A stretch of 64,000 nt of DNA from Xylophilus sp. GOD-11R (GTDB lineage: Bacteria; Pseudomonadota; Gammaproteobacteria; Burkholderiales; Burkholderiaceae_C): assembly GCF_033546935.1 (NCBI RefSeq), contig NZ_CP137854.1, positions 3,162,001 through 3,226,000 on the forward strand, in the 5' to 3' direction. The translations under genes were made by a program, and so were the position numbers. The notes beneath the pieces were generated by a model. It did no database searches. It was not told the origin of the DNA and was given only the letters and a program-made list of their open reading frames with translations. Shown here in pieces: positions 1-6,837 of the stretch. Each line of letters starts with the position of its first letter. Within the stretch, counting starts at the first letter, position 1.

Positions 1-458
1 GCAAGAGCGGCGCGCGCTTCGAGCAGGTGCTCTACAAGTCGGGCAGCGAGACGGTGCTGTCGCTGGTCGCTGGGCAGACCGAAGTCATCATCCAGACCCC
101 GTCGGAAATCATGCCGCACGTGCAGTCCGGCAAGCTGCGGCTGCTGGCCTCGGTCAGCCCGGCCCGCTGGGCCGACCGCCCCGAGATGCCCACGGTGAAG
201 GAGAGCGGCTACGACGTGGAGATCGAGTCGTGGATGGGTCTGGCGGTGCCCAAGGGCACGCCGGCGCCGATCGTGGAGCGCATCCAGCAGGCCATGCTCA
301 ATGCCATGAAGGACAAGGAAGTGCTCGACGGCTTTCAGCGCATGGGCCTGGACGCCGTCACCATGACCGGCCCGGAATACGCCCGCATGATCGACGAGGG
401 CTATGTGAGCATGGGCAAGGCCCTCAAGGAAGCCGGCCTCACCGGCAAGACGCCATGA
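1..458 (+). CDS. Bug/TTT-type periplasmic substrate-binding protein (3' part only)
   Basis: The gene runs in from before the window, so only about 150 C-terminal residues are visible. They carry the hallmarks of the Bug (TctC-like) binding proteins of tripartite tricarboxylate transporters: a stretch on proposed price-like scores of the ligand loop (LRLLASVSPARWADRPEMPT), then a conserved W-G-L-A-VPKGTPAPIVERI segment. Such proteins are periplasmic and bind small carboxylates. The stop codon overlaps the start of the next gene by ATGA, so it is translationally coupled to the CoA-transferase. This suggests that the imported acid is activated as a CoA ester. The ligand cannot be told from this fragment. 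Confidence 0.85.
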   Translation, partial: KSGARFEQVLYKSGSETVLSLVAGQTEVIIQTPSEIMPHVQSGKLRLLASVSPARWADRPEMPTVKESGYDVEIESWMGLAVPKGTPAPIVERIQQAMLNAMKDKEVLDGFQRMGLDAVTMTGPEYARMIDEGYVSMGKALKEAGLTGKTP

Positions 459-1729
459 GCGCGCCGGTGGGTGCGTTGTCCGGCCTGCGGGTGCTCGACC
501 TGAGCCGCGTGCTCGCCGGGCCGTGGGTGGCGCAGATGCTGGCCGACTTCGGCGCCGACGTGATCAAGGTGGAGCGTTCGGGCGTGGGCGACGAATCGCG
601 CACCCAGGGCAGCCGGCCGGCGCAGCGCGAGGGCCACAACCTCGAGGACAGCTCCGGCTTCACCGCCGTCAACCGGGGCAAGCGTTCGATCGAACTCGAC
701 CTCGCCTCGCCCGCCGGCCAGGAGGTGGCGCGCCGCCTGGCCGCCGAGAGCGACATCCTGATCGAGAACTTCAAGACCGGCGACCTGCAGCGCTACGGGC
801 TCGACTACGCCACGCTGTCGCGCCTGAACCCGCGACTGGTGTATTGCTCCATCACTGGTTTCGGCCAGACCGGCCCTTACCGCCAGCTACCCGGCTACGA
901 CCTGATCTTCCAGGCCATGAGCGGCGTGATGAGCGCCACCGGCGGCCCGCAGGACCAACCCGGCGGTGGCCCGCAACGCGTTGGCTACCCCATCTCCGAC
1001 GCCACCGCCGGCCTCTACGCCACCATCGGCATCCTGGCCGCGCTGCACCACCGCGACCAGCCCGGCGGAGGCGGCCAGCACATCGACCTGGCCCTGCTCG
1101 ACGCGCAGATCGCCGCCATGACCCTGGTGCCTACCAACTACCTGATCGCCGGCCAAATGCCTCGCCGGGTCGGCATCACCTCGCAGATGAGTTGCCCCTA
1201 CCAGGCCTTTGACTGCGCCGACGGCCAGCTGGTCGTGGCGGTCAACAACGGCAAGCAGTTCGCCGGCATGTGCCGCGTGCTCGGCCACGAGGCGCTGGCC
1301 CACGATCCACGCTTCGCGAGCAATGCGTTGCGGGTGCAGAACCGCGACAGCCTGGTGCCGGTGCTGGCCGAGGCGATGGCGCGGCTGCCGGTGGCGCAGG
1401 CCCGCACGCAGCTGTCGGCCGCGGGCGTGCCCTGCGGTCCGTTGAACGACATCGGTCAGGTCTTCGAGGACGAACAGGTGCGCCACCGCGGCCTGCGGCA
1501 GGAGGTGGAGCATCCGGTGAAGGGTCTCACGCCCATCGTCGCCAATCCGCTCAAGTTCTCGGCCACGCCGGTGGCCTACCGGCGCGCCCCGCCGCAACTC
1601 GGCGAACACACCGCCGAAGTGCTGCGCGAGGTGCTGGGCGTGGACGAAGCCGAGCTCGCCGCCCTGCGCGCGGCCGGCGGCGTGGGCAGCGCCGACCTGG
1701 CGCGCCGGCCCCTGGAGGCCAGCCGATGA
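455..1729 (+). CDS. class III (CaiB/BaiF, Frc-type) acyl-CoA transferase
   Basis: 424 residues, the usual length for family III CoA-transferases, which move CoA between carboxylic acids through an aspartyl-CoA intermediate in the cytoplasm. Family marks are the N-terminal GLRVLDLSRVLAGPW and GADVIKVE segments, NRGKRSIELDL near residue 73, and GYD at about residue 149, where the catalytic aspartate of formyl-CoA transferase falls. The start at 455 is chosen because it gives an ATGA overlap with the binding-protein gene and the normal N terminus; an upstream in-frame start at 230 would lie inside that gene. It overlaps the next gene by ATGA as well. Donor and acceptor acids are unknown. Confidence 0.9.
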   Translation: MSAPVGALSGLRVLDLSRVLAGPWVAQMLADFGADVIKVERSGVGDESRTQGSRPAQREGHNLEDSSGFTAVNRGKRSIELDLASPAGQEVARRLAAESDILIENFKTGDLQRYGLDYATLSRLNPRLVYCSITGFGQTGPYRQLPGYDLIFQAMSGVMSATGGPQDQPGGGPQRVGYPISDATAGLYATIGILAALHHRDQPGGGGQHIDLALLDAQIAAMTLVPTNYLIAGQMPRRVGITSQMSCPYQAFDCADGQLVVAVNNGKQFAGMCRVLGHEALAHDPRFASNALRVQNRDSLVPVLAEAMARLPVAQARTQLSAAGVPCGPLNDIGQVFEDEQVRHRGLRQEVEHPVKGLTPIVANPLKFSATPVAYRRAPPQLGEHTAEVLREVLGVDEAELAALRAAGGVGSADLARRPLEASR

Positions 1730-2703
1730 AAGCCATGCTGTGCCACGCCTACGGCCCGCCCGACAGCCTGCGGCTGGAGGAGGTTCCCAGCCTGCAGCCC
1801 GGTCCCGGCCAGGTGGTGATCGCGGTCGCCGCGGCGGGGGTGAACTTCCCCGACACGCTCATCATTCAGGGCAAATACCAATACAAGCCCGATCTGCCTT
1901 TTTCGCCCGGTGGCGAGGTGGCCGGCACCATCCTGCGGTTGGGTGCGGACGTCACCGGCCTGCGGGTTGGCGACCGGGTGCTGGCGCCGCTGGGCTGGGG
2001 CGGTTATGCCGAGGAAGCGATCGCCGAAGCCTGGCGGGTGCTGCCGATTCCCGACGAGATGGATTTCGACACCGCCTCGGCCTTCGTGCTGACCTATGGC
2101 ACCTCGCACCACGCGCTGAAGGACCGCGCCCGGCTGCAGCCCGGCGAGACCTTGCTGGTGCTGGGTGCGGCCGGCGGCGTGGGGCTGGCCGCCATCGAGA
2201 TCGGCAAGGCCATCGGCGCGCACGTCATCGCCGCCGCGTCCACCGACGACAAGCTGGCGCTGTGCACCGAGCATGGCGCCGACGAGGTCGTGCATTACGG
2301 GCGGGACGACCTGCGAACGCGGTTGAAGGAGATCACCGGGGATCGGGGGGTGGATGTGGTCTACGACCCGGTCGGCGGGCGCCTCAGCGAGGCTGCGCTG
2401 CGGAGTACCGCGTGGAATGGGCGGTTTCTGGTGGTGGGGTTCGCGGCGGGGGATATTCCGGCGATTCCGCTGAATCTGCCCTTGCTCAAGGGGTGCGCGA
2501 TCGTGGGGGTGTTCTGGGGGGCTTTTGCTCGCAAGCAGCCTGAAGTCAACGCTTTGAATATGCGGGAGCTTTTTGGGTGGTTCCGGGATGGGCGGGTCAG
2601 GCCGCATATCTGTGCGAGGTTTCCGCTGGCTCGGGCGGGGGAGGCTATGCAGGCTTTGGCTGGGCGGGGGGCCAAGGGGAAGGTGGTCATTACTGTTCGT
2701 TAG
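1726..2703 (+). CDS. zinc-independent MDR oxidoreductase (NADPH:quinone reductase type)
   Basis: 325 residues of the quinone-oxidoreductase branch of the medium-chain dehydrogenases. It has the N-terminal GroES-like half (AAGVNFPDTLIIQGKYQYKP), lacks the zinc-binding cysteines, and has the nucleotide loop GAAGGVGLAAIEIGKAIGA near residues 143-161. Members reduce quinones or enoyl compounds with NADPH. In many genomes such a gene sits beside class III CoA-transferases as an acyl-CoA or enoyl-CoA reductase, which fits the ATGA overlap here. It is the last gene of this operon: the following 780 bp is repeat and IS DNA. The last 300 bp turns G-rich in codon choice without a frame change. Confidence 0.88.
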   Translation: MKAMLCHAYGPPDSLRLEEVPSLQPGPGQVVIAVAAAGVNFPDTLIIQGKYQYKPDLPFSPGGEVAGTILRLGADVTGLRVGDRVLAPLGWGGYAEEAIAEAWRVLPIPDEMDFDTASAFVLTYGTSHHALKDRARLQPGETLLVLGAAGGVGLAAIEIGKAIGAHVIAAASTDDKLALCTEHGADEVVHYGRDDLRTRLKEITGDRGVDVVYDPVGGRLSEAALRSTAWNGRFLVVGFAAGDIPAIPLNLPLLKGCAIVGVFWGAFARKQPEVNALNMRELFGWFRDGRVRPHICARFPLARAGEAMQALAGRGAKGKVVITVR

Positions 2704-2766
2704 GGGGCGCTTTGCTGGGGGGGGGGGCTTTGGTGGGGCGTTGGCTGGTCTTCTGCTGTGGGTTGT

Positions 2767-2910
2767 GTCACTGCGTTGGCTGTGTCTCCTGCGGAGGGGT
2801 CTGCCACTGCGTGGGCTGTGTCTCCTGCGGAGGGCTATGCCACTGCTTGGGCCGCTGTCCTCTGCCGGATGCGTGCCACTGCGTGGGCTGTGTCTCCTGC
2901 GGAGGGCAGA
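2767..2910 (+). repeat. 36-bp tandem repeat, four units
   Basis: Four directly abutting 36-bp units begin at 2767, 2803, 2839 and 2875. The shared core is GCCACTGCGTGGGCTGTG followed by TCTCCTGCGGAGGG. Units 1, 2 and 4 are nearly identical; unit 3 is diverged in its second half. Each unit contains a small palindrome, CTCCTGCGGAG. No spacers separate the units and no convincing reading frame runs through them. A run of about ten G residues lies just before, at 2716-2727. Confidence 0.9.
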
Positions 2911-2939
2911 GGCCGGGATTTCGCCCCGGCGGGCGAGTC

Positions 2940-2965
2940 ACTTTCTTTGCTTCGCCAAAGAAAGT
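2940..2965. repeat. terminator-like hairpin of a dispersed repeat
   Basis: ACTTTCTTTG and CAAAGAAAGT form a perfect 10-bp stem around the loop CTTCGC. It is followed by AACCAAAGAAAGGCGACCCC, a phrase I recognise from intergenic repeats in many Burkholderiales and Xanthomonadales genomes. The hairpin resembles those inside the repeat copies at 55658-55685 and 56271-56296, but its loop differs. It may also terminate transcription of the operon ending at 2703. Confidence 0.6.
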
Positions 2966-3270
2966 AACCAAAGAAAGGCGACCCCGGTGGGCGAGGTCCT
3001 TCGGACACGCTGCGGTACTCGGTTTTGCGGGGTCTGGCGGAACTCGCTTCGCTCAGACAGCCGCCAGCCCTTATCCGCAAAACCTCCGTTCCTCGCTCTC
3101 GACCACAGGGGACCCCAAACACCACACGGGCCATCGCTGCGCTCGGCCCACGGGGGTCTTCGCTGTGCTCGACGGGAGGCAGGGGCCGCGCATCGACGCG
3201 GCCTCGTCGACGGGCGGCATGCTTCTGCAGCGGCAAGCGCGCAGAGCACAGAACGCTCGGCAACGCGCGT
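2966..3270. other. intergenic repeat-like DNA without a credible gene
   Basis: Several overlapping open frames exist on both strands, but none has a recognisable domain, a ribosome site or gene-like codon use. The frames owe their length to GC richness and palindromic segments such as CTTCGCTCAGACAGCC. I see no gene here. The segment probably belongs to the same class of dispersed intergenic repeats as its neighbours. Confidence 0.5.
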
Positions 3271-3483
3271 GGCGATGGAACCAGCGCGGCCCCATCAACG
3301 TGCTCAGTGCGGTGCACTGTCCTTACCCTCTCAGCCCCGACCCTGCGAAGCAGGGGCCATGGCTCTGGATCGACCCTTGTCCAAACTGTTGCCGCTAGAG
3401 CGTTCGAAGGCACATTCCCCAGGCCGAGCGAAGCAATGGCCCGACCGAGCTTCGAGCTCGTCTTCAAGGGTTTTTCTTTGGTG
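3271..3483 (+). repeat. dispersed repeat, copy A (left part, interrupted by IS elements)
   Basis: This segment matches the reverse complement of 55688-55904 (copy B) and the forward sequence of 56057-56270 (copy C). All three share CCTTGTCCAAACTGTTGCCG, GCGTTCGAAGGCACATTCCC and GCTTCGAGCTCGTCTTCAAG in the same order. Copy A stops at CTTTGGTG, where IS30 begins; its right-hand end reappears after the IS110 element at 5832. No gene is carried. The three copies differ from each other by scattered substitutions. Confidence 0.85.
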
Positions 3484-4612
3484 GGCGGTTTCAAAGACCA
3501 AGTGCAACGGTCGGGACAAGACCGGCTTTGTCCATGTAAACGTTGTCGAAGAACACCTCGGCAGGACTTCTCCAGCCAAGTGTTTTGCGAGGCCTCATGT
3601 TGAGCTCCCAAGCCATGGCATCGAGCTCGCGCTGGGAGTACACGCTCAAGTCGGTGCCTTTGGGCAGGTATTGCCGCAACAGGCCGTTGGTGTGTTCGTT
3701 GATGCCTCGCTGCCATGGGCTGTGCGGGTCGCAGAAGTAGATCTTCAAACCCGTGTTTTCGGCCAGCTTCTTGTGCAGCGCCATCTCCTTGCCCTGGTCG
3801 TAAGTCAGCGTCTGGCGAATCTCCGGCGGCAATGCCGAGAAGGCCAGCGTGAAGCCGTTGAGTGCGTCCAGTGCCGTGCTGCCATCGAGCTTGACCAACA
3901 TGGCGAACAACGATCTTCGGCATACCAGCGTGCCCACGGCCGATGCGTTTGCCTTGCCCTTGATGAGATCGCCTTCCCAATGCCCCGGCAACAGTCGGTC
4001 GTTGGCCTCGGGCGGACGCACGTGGATGCTTACGATGTCCTGCAACGATCCGCGCCTGTCATCGCCTCGAGTTCGGGGCTTGCGGGCACCGCGCCCCTGG
4101 CGCAGCAATACCACCAGTTCTCGACGCAAATCGCCCTTGGGCATCGCATAGATGGCGGTGTAGATGGTCTCGTGAGAGGCTTGCAATTGTGGCTGTCCGG
4201 GATGTCGTTGCCTGAGTTTGGCAGCGATCTGCTCGGGCGAGAGCTTGAGCTCCAAAAGGCTCCTGACCTGCGGCCACAAGACACCGTCGCAGTGCAGTTT
4301 GCGTGTCGGCCAAGCCGCACGGCGCACGCGCCTTGCTCGCTTGCCAGCTCGCGCCGCGTCATAGCCTCCGGCCAGCCGTGGCCGACCCATCACACACTGC
4401 TCGGCCTCGCTTTGATAGCCGTTGCGCCGCAGCTCTCGGGTGATCGTGCTCGGCGATCTGCCAAGCACCGCCGCAATGCTACGAGCACTGCAGCACTGCA
4501 CCTTCATCGCCATCACCACCCCACGCTCTTCCGCACTCAACTGCTGATATGTATTCGCCATGCAACTCCTCTGAATTCGAAGTGTTGCACTTGGTCTTTG
4601 AAACCGCCCACC
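3480..4612 (-). mobile_element. IS30-family insertion sequence
   Basis: Perfect terminal inverted repeats bracket a single transposase gene: GGTGGGCGGTTTCAAAGACC at 3480 reads on to 3508, and its exact complement lies at 4584-4612. The true IR may be only the inner 25 bp (3484-3508 and 4584-4608). GGTG on the left belongs to the dispersed repeat and CACC on the right is still part of the neighbouring IS110 end. No target duplication is visible. Compared with repeat copy C, about 27 bp containing the repeat hairpin and the IS110 terminus are missing at the insertion point, so insertion was accompanied or followed by a small deletion. Confidence 0.88.
3491..4561 (-). CDS. IS30-family DDE transposase
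   Basis: 356 residues from the start MANTYQQLSAEER, which is the usual IS30 N terminus; an in-frame extension of 41 residues upstream would cross the inverted repeat and is rejected. The N-terminal helix-turn-helix (RSIAAVLGRSPSTITRELRR) binds the element ends. The catalytic DDE triad is visible as GHWEGDLIKG, TLTYDQGKEMA and the E of QRGINEHTNGLLRQYLPKG. The frame is intact to the stop at 3491, and the length is typical, so the enzyme should be functional. The gene fills almost the whole element. Confidence 0.93.
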   Translation of the reverse strand: MANTYQQLSAEERGVVMAMKVQCCSARSIAAVLGRSPSTITRELRRNGYQSEAEQCVMGRPRLAGGYDAARAGKRARRVRRAAWPTRKLHCDGVLWPQVRSLLELKLSPEQIAAKLRQRHPGQPQLQASHETIYTAIYAMPKGDLRRELVVLLRQGRGARKPRTRGDDRRGSLQDIVSIHVRPPEANDRLLPGHWEGDLIKGKANASAVGTLVCRRSLFAMLVKLDGSTALDALNGFTLAFSALPPEIRQTLTYDQGKEMALHKKLAENTGLKIYFCDPHSPWQRGINEHTNGLLRQYLPKGTDLSVYSQRELDAMAWELNMRPRKTLGWRSPAEVFFDNVYMDKAGLVPTVALGL

Positions 4613-4622
4613 GTGTTGATCG

Positions 4623-5603
4623 TCAAGCCCTGGCCGAGCAAGCCAGGCTCGGATCGAACGGTTTTCCCGATCGAAGTACGCCAAAAGCGATCGCCAGCAA
4701 CTTATGCATGCACGCCACCAAAACGACCTTGTTGGGTTTGTTCTGCGCCTTCAGACGTTGGCTGAAGGCCTTGATCACCGGGTTGAAGCGGCTGGCCGTC
4801 ATGGCCGGGAAGTACAGCGCCTTCTTCAGTTCTCGATGCCCCTGCGCATGCGTGCCGTGATGCTTGTTGAGCGATGTGCCCGACTGCCTGATCAACGGCG
4901 AGACACTCGCATACGCCGCCAGCGCCTTGGCCGACTTGAACCGTTCGGGACGTCCGATGTAGGCCAGCAATTGCGCCACCGTCCGCTCTCCAATGCCCGG
5001 AATGCTCTGCAGCAGGCCGTCACGCCTTTGAAGATCGGGATCGTCGTCGATGGTCCGGCGGATCCTGCGCTGGACTTCCTCGATCGATTTCGTGAGCACT
5101 TCGATCATCTCCTGCAGCGAAGCCTGCACCGCACCGTGCGCCACGTCCAGGCGATTGAGCTCGCTCTGGCGCATCTGCTGCAGCGTGTCCAGTCGCGCCA
5201 CGAGTGCCTGCAACTCCCGCACCGCCTTGCTCGGCGCCTCCCACGCCTCAGGCCGCGTCATCCGGCAGAACCTCGCCAGGCTCCTGGCGTCCGCACTGTC
5301 GGTCTTGTTGCGCGTGCCCTCCACCTCGATGAAGCGCTTGACCTTCATCGGGTTGGCTACCGAGACCAGAACACCCCGGTCATGAAGCGCGAGCGCGAGC
5401 AGCTCGTGGTACGTGCCGGTGGCCTCCATGCAGACATGCACCTGCGAGATGCCGCCCGCAACGTGTGCGGCCAACCAGTCGAGCAAGGCCGCACAACCGC
5501 CCGCCGTGTTGGCAAAAACCTTCGTCCTGTACTTGCCCTGTTCATTGAGCAATGCCGCATCGAGCTTGGCCTTGCTGACATCCACGCCCACTTGAGAGTT
5601 CAT
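4623..5603 (-). CDS. IS110-family DEDD transposase/recombinase (copy 1)
   Basis: 326 residues from [19 protein letters not shown]. The in-frame start 14 codons upstream is less likely because the conserved N terminus begins at this methionine in both copies. The N-terminal RuvC-like DEDD domain shows [20 protein letters not shown] and [14 protein letters not shown]. The C-terminal Tnp_20 domain has [18 protein letters not shown] and the serine-bearing [14 protein letters not shown]. The reading frame is intact. These enzymes recombine DNA using a bridge RNA made from the element's non-coding end, here 5' of the gene. The gene is intact although the element end is damaged. Confidence 0.93.
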   Translation of the reverse strand: MNSQVGVDVSKAKLDAALLNEQGKYRTKVFANTAGGCAALLDWLAAHVAGGISQVHVCMEATGTYHELLALALHDRGVLVSVANPMKVKRFIEVEGTRNKTDSADARSLARFCRMTRPEAWEAPSKAVRELQALVARLDTLQQMRQSELNRLDVAHGAVQASLQEMIEVLTKSIEEVQRRIRRTIDDDPDLQRRDGLLQSIPGIGERTVAQLLAYIGRPERFKSAKALAAYASVSPLIRQSGTSLNKHHGTHAQGHRELKKALYFPAMTASRFNPVIKAFSQRLKAQNKPNKVVLVACMHKLLAIAFGVLRSGKPFDPSLACSARA

Positions 5604-5635
5604 CGCCGTGACTCCGCAAAAACGCACGCTATCCG

Positions 5636-5823
5636 ACTCTCCCAACCTGATACGCGGGGTCAGCCAGCGGCCCGCGCGGGCCGCTGGCGCCCCAAGACAC
5701 CGTTCGAGCTACGACGTCGAATCCGTCACCGTGCACCAGTCTTTCTTACGGGATCTGATCCCAAGTTACCGCACAGGGTCACCGCAACGGGCCTCCTTCG
5801 CGCGAAGGGAAGCTGGCCCACAA
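5636..5823 (-). ncRNA. candidate IS110 bridge RNA (copy 1)
   Basis: The 5' non-coding region of the element, identical to that of copy 2. On the transposase strand it contains, in order, a target-type loop with GCGGTAACT and AAGAAAG separated by the stem GGGAT-CAG-ATCCC, and a donor-type loop with ACGGTGTCT and GTATCAG separated by a 26-bp perfect palindrome at 5663-5688. These segments match the sequences flanking and ending the element (see the findings). The exact ends of the RNA are guesses from the roughly 180-nt size known for IS621. Confidence 0.7.
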
Positions 5824-5831
5824 GGTATCAG

Positions 5832-5877
5832 TTACCGCGGGTCTGGGGGCGCGCAAGCCCCCAGCTCCACCCTACGT
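5832..5877 (+). repeat. dispersed repeat, copy A (right part)
   Basis: Continuation of copy A beyond the IS110 insertion: TTACCGCGGGTCTGGGGGCG, then GCAAGCCCCCAGCTCCA. It includes the palindromic pair CTGGGGGC and GCCCCCAG. The same block occurs inverted at 55616-55658 and directly at 57521-57566. At 55616 it directly abuts the repeat hairpin without an IS, which defines the empty site. Confidence 0.85.
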
Positions 5878-5916
5878 TCAGTAGAAGAAAAGCGAAAGAA
5901 GCCGAGCCTCAGGCAA

Positions 5917-5965
5917 GAGCAAAGAGCAAAGAGCAAAGAGCAAAGAGCAAAGAGCAAAGAGCAAA
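5917..5965 (+). repeat. GAGCAAA microrepeat, seven copies
   Basis: Seven exact tandem copies of the heptamer GAGCAAA. The other repeat copies carry the related phrase CAGCAAAGAGCAA only once (57596-57608, and inverted at 55563-55577), so the array looks like a local slippage expansion at the outer edge of copy A. It lies 16 bp from the stop codon of the GntR regulator gene on the minus strand. Confidence 0.9.
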
Positions 5966-5981
5966 GGCCCACAACAGTCCC

Positions 5982-6692
5982 CTAAGACAGAGCCCCCTGC
6001 TCAACCCCCTCCCGCAGCGCATCCACCACCGGCGCCCCGCCCCGAATAATGTCCCGCACCACAGCCTCCGCAGCCGCCTCCGCATCCCGAGCCTTGAGCG
6101 CAGCCAACAGCGCCTCGTGCTCATGGAACTTGGGCACCTTCAACCCCGTATCCCGATAGATCAGGTTGAGATAAGGCCCCGTCCTCACCCACAGCGACTC
6201 GATCAGCGCCACGAGTTCCGAGCGCCCGCTCAGGGCATAAATCCCCAGGTGCACTTCGCGATTCAGCCGCATCGTGCTGCGGTAATCGCCGCCGCGCTTG
6301 GCCACCATCATCTGGCGATGCAGCTTGTCGAGCGCCGCGATGTCGCTGTCCTTCACATGCTCCACCGCGCACCGACAGGCCAGCCCCTCCAGCGCCACAC
6401 GGATGTCGCGCAGCTCGATGTAGTCGTCGGCGCTCAGCACCGGCACGGTCACCGACTTGTTGCGGTTCATGGTGAGGGCTCGCTCGGCCACGAGCTGCAG
6501 CATGGCCTCGCGCACCGGGGTCTGGCTGACGCCAAGACGGTCGATCAGCGTGCGCGCGCTGAGCTTCTGGCCGGGCATCAGTTCGCCATTGGCCAAGGCG
6601 CTGCGAATGAAGTCGTAGACCTTGGTCGAAAGGCTCGAATGACTGATGCGATCGGACGTTTCGGGCGGGTTGTCGCTGGCGGACAGGATCAT
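5982..6692 (-). CDS. GntR-family regulator, FadR/FCD subfamily
   Basis: 236 residues. An N-terminal winged helix (LSTKVYDFIRSALANGELMP, then LSARTLIDRLGVSQTPVREA) is followed by a C-terminal all-helical FCD ligand domain with the metal/ligand residues in RDIRVALEGLA, LNREVHLGIY and HEALLAALKARD. Such regulators usually repress divergent catabolic genes until a carboxylate ligand binds. The start at 6692 (MILSASD) gives the normal length; an in-frame start at 6758 is also open. The gene diverges from the ThDP enzyme gene at 6838. A perfect palindrome between them and a near copy at 13278 are good operator candidates, so it probably controls the whole 6838-18899 island. Confidence 0.9.
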   Translation of the reverse strand: MILSASDNPPETSDRISHSSLSTKVYDFIRSALANGELMPGQKLSARTLIDRLGVSQTPVREAMLQLVAERALTMNRNKSVTVPVLSADDYIELRDIRVALEGLACRCAVEHVKDSDIAALDKLHRQMMVAKRGGDYRSTMRLNREVHLGIYALSGRSELVALIESLWVRTGPYLNLIYRDTGLKVPKFHEHEALLAALKARDAEAAAEAVVRDIIRGGAPVVDALREGVEQGALS

Positions 6693-6780
6693 CTTCTGAA
6701 GAACGAAAAAGGTTCGCCGGATTGAAGCACACGGCGCGCCATGCAGGGCTTTGGCCACCCGGCAGGCCGGTCTATCCGGA

Positions 6781-6809
6781 TTGACATATTCTATAGTTTA
6801 TAGAATTAT
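6781..6809 (+). promoter_or_regulatory. sigma-70-like promoter for the ThDP operon
   Basis: TTGACA at 6781-6786 is a perfect -35 box. With a 17-bp spacer the -10 would be AATTAT at 6804-6809 (four of six consensus positions). The GntR-type palindrome lies between and over these elements, as expected for repression. The inferred leader to the TTG start at 6838 is short. Confidence 0.6.
6788..6806. promoter_or_regulatory. GntR-type operator O1
   Basis: ATTCTATAGTTTATAGAAT is a perfect 8-bp inverted repeat around GTT, AT-rich in a GC-rich genome, placed in the divergent region between the GntR gene and the ThDP operon. A 16/19 match occurs at 13278-13296 in the second divergent promoter region of the island. 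Confidence 0.75.
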
Positions 6810-6837
6810 TTGCCGCATTCGACCAGGAGACAAAGCC

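Larger units (their letters stand above)
4609..5831 (-). mobile_element. IS110-family element, copy 1 (3' terminus damaged by IS30)
   Basis: Homologous to the element at 56297-57520, in the same orientation. Its 5' end junction AG (CT on the transposase strand) lies at 5830-5831, followed by TTACCGCGG of the host repeat. The other end survives only to CACCGTG at 4609-4615; the terminal CT core and the adjoining hairpin of the repeat are gone where IS30 abuts. Coding sequence differs from copy 2 at many positions (roughly 90 percent protein identity by eye), but 5643-5868 is identical to copy 2. Lacking a complete end, this copy is probably unable to excise by itself. Confidence 0.85.

Noticed and set aside
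2767..2910. CRISPR array
   Set aside because: The 36-bp units abut with no spacers and no cas genes are present. The GAGCAAA array at 5917-5965 was rejected for the same reason.
2573..4765. Long plus-strand frames across the repeat and IS30 region
   Set aside because: They run antisense to the IS30 transposase and through repeats, with no domain or ribosome site; length is due to GC-rich composition.
4609..5831. IS1111-type element with guide RNA downstream of the gene
   Set aside because: Only about 15 bp lies 3' of the gene in the complete copy; the non-coding region with guide segments is 5' of it.
6751..6837. ATG at 6751 as start of the first ThDP enzyme
   Set aside because: It would place the promoter and the GntR palindrome inside the gene and has no good ribosome site; TTG at 6838 has AGGAGA at 7 nt.
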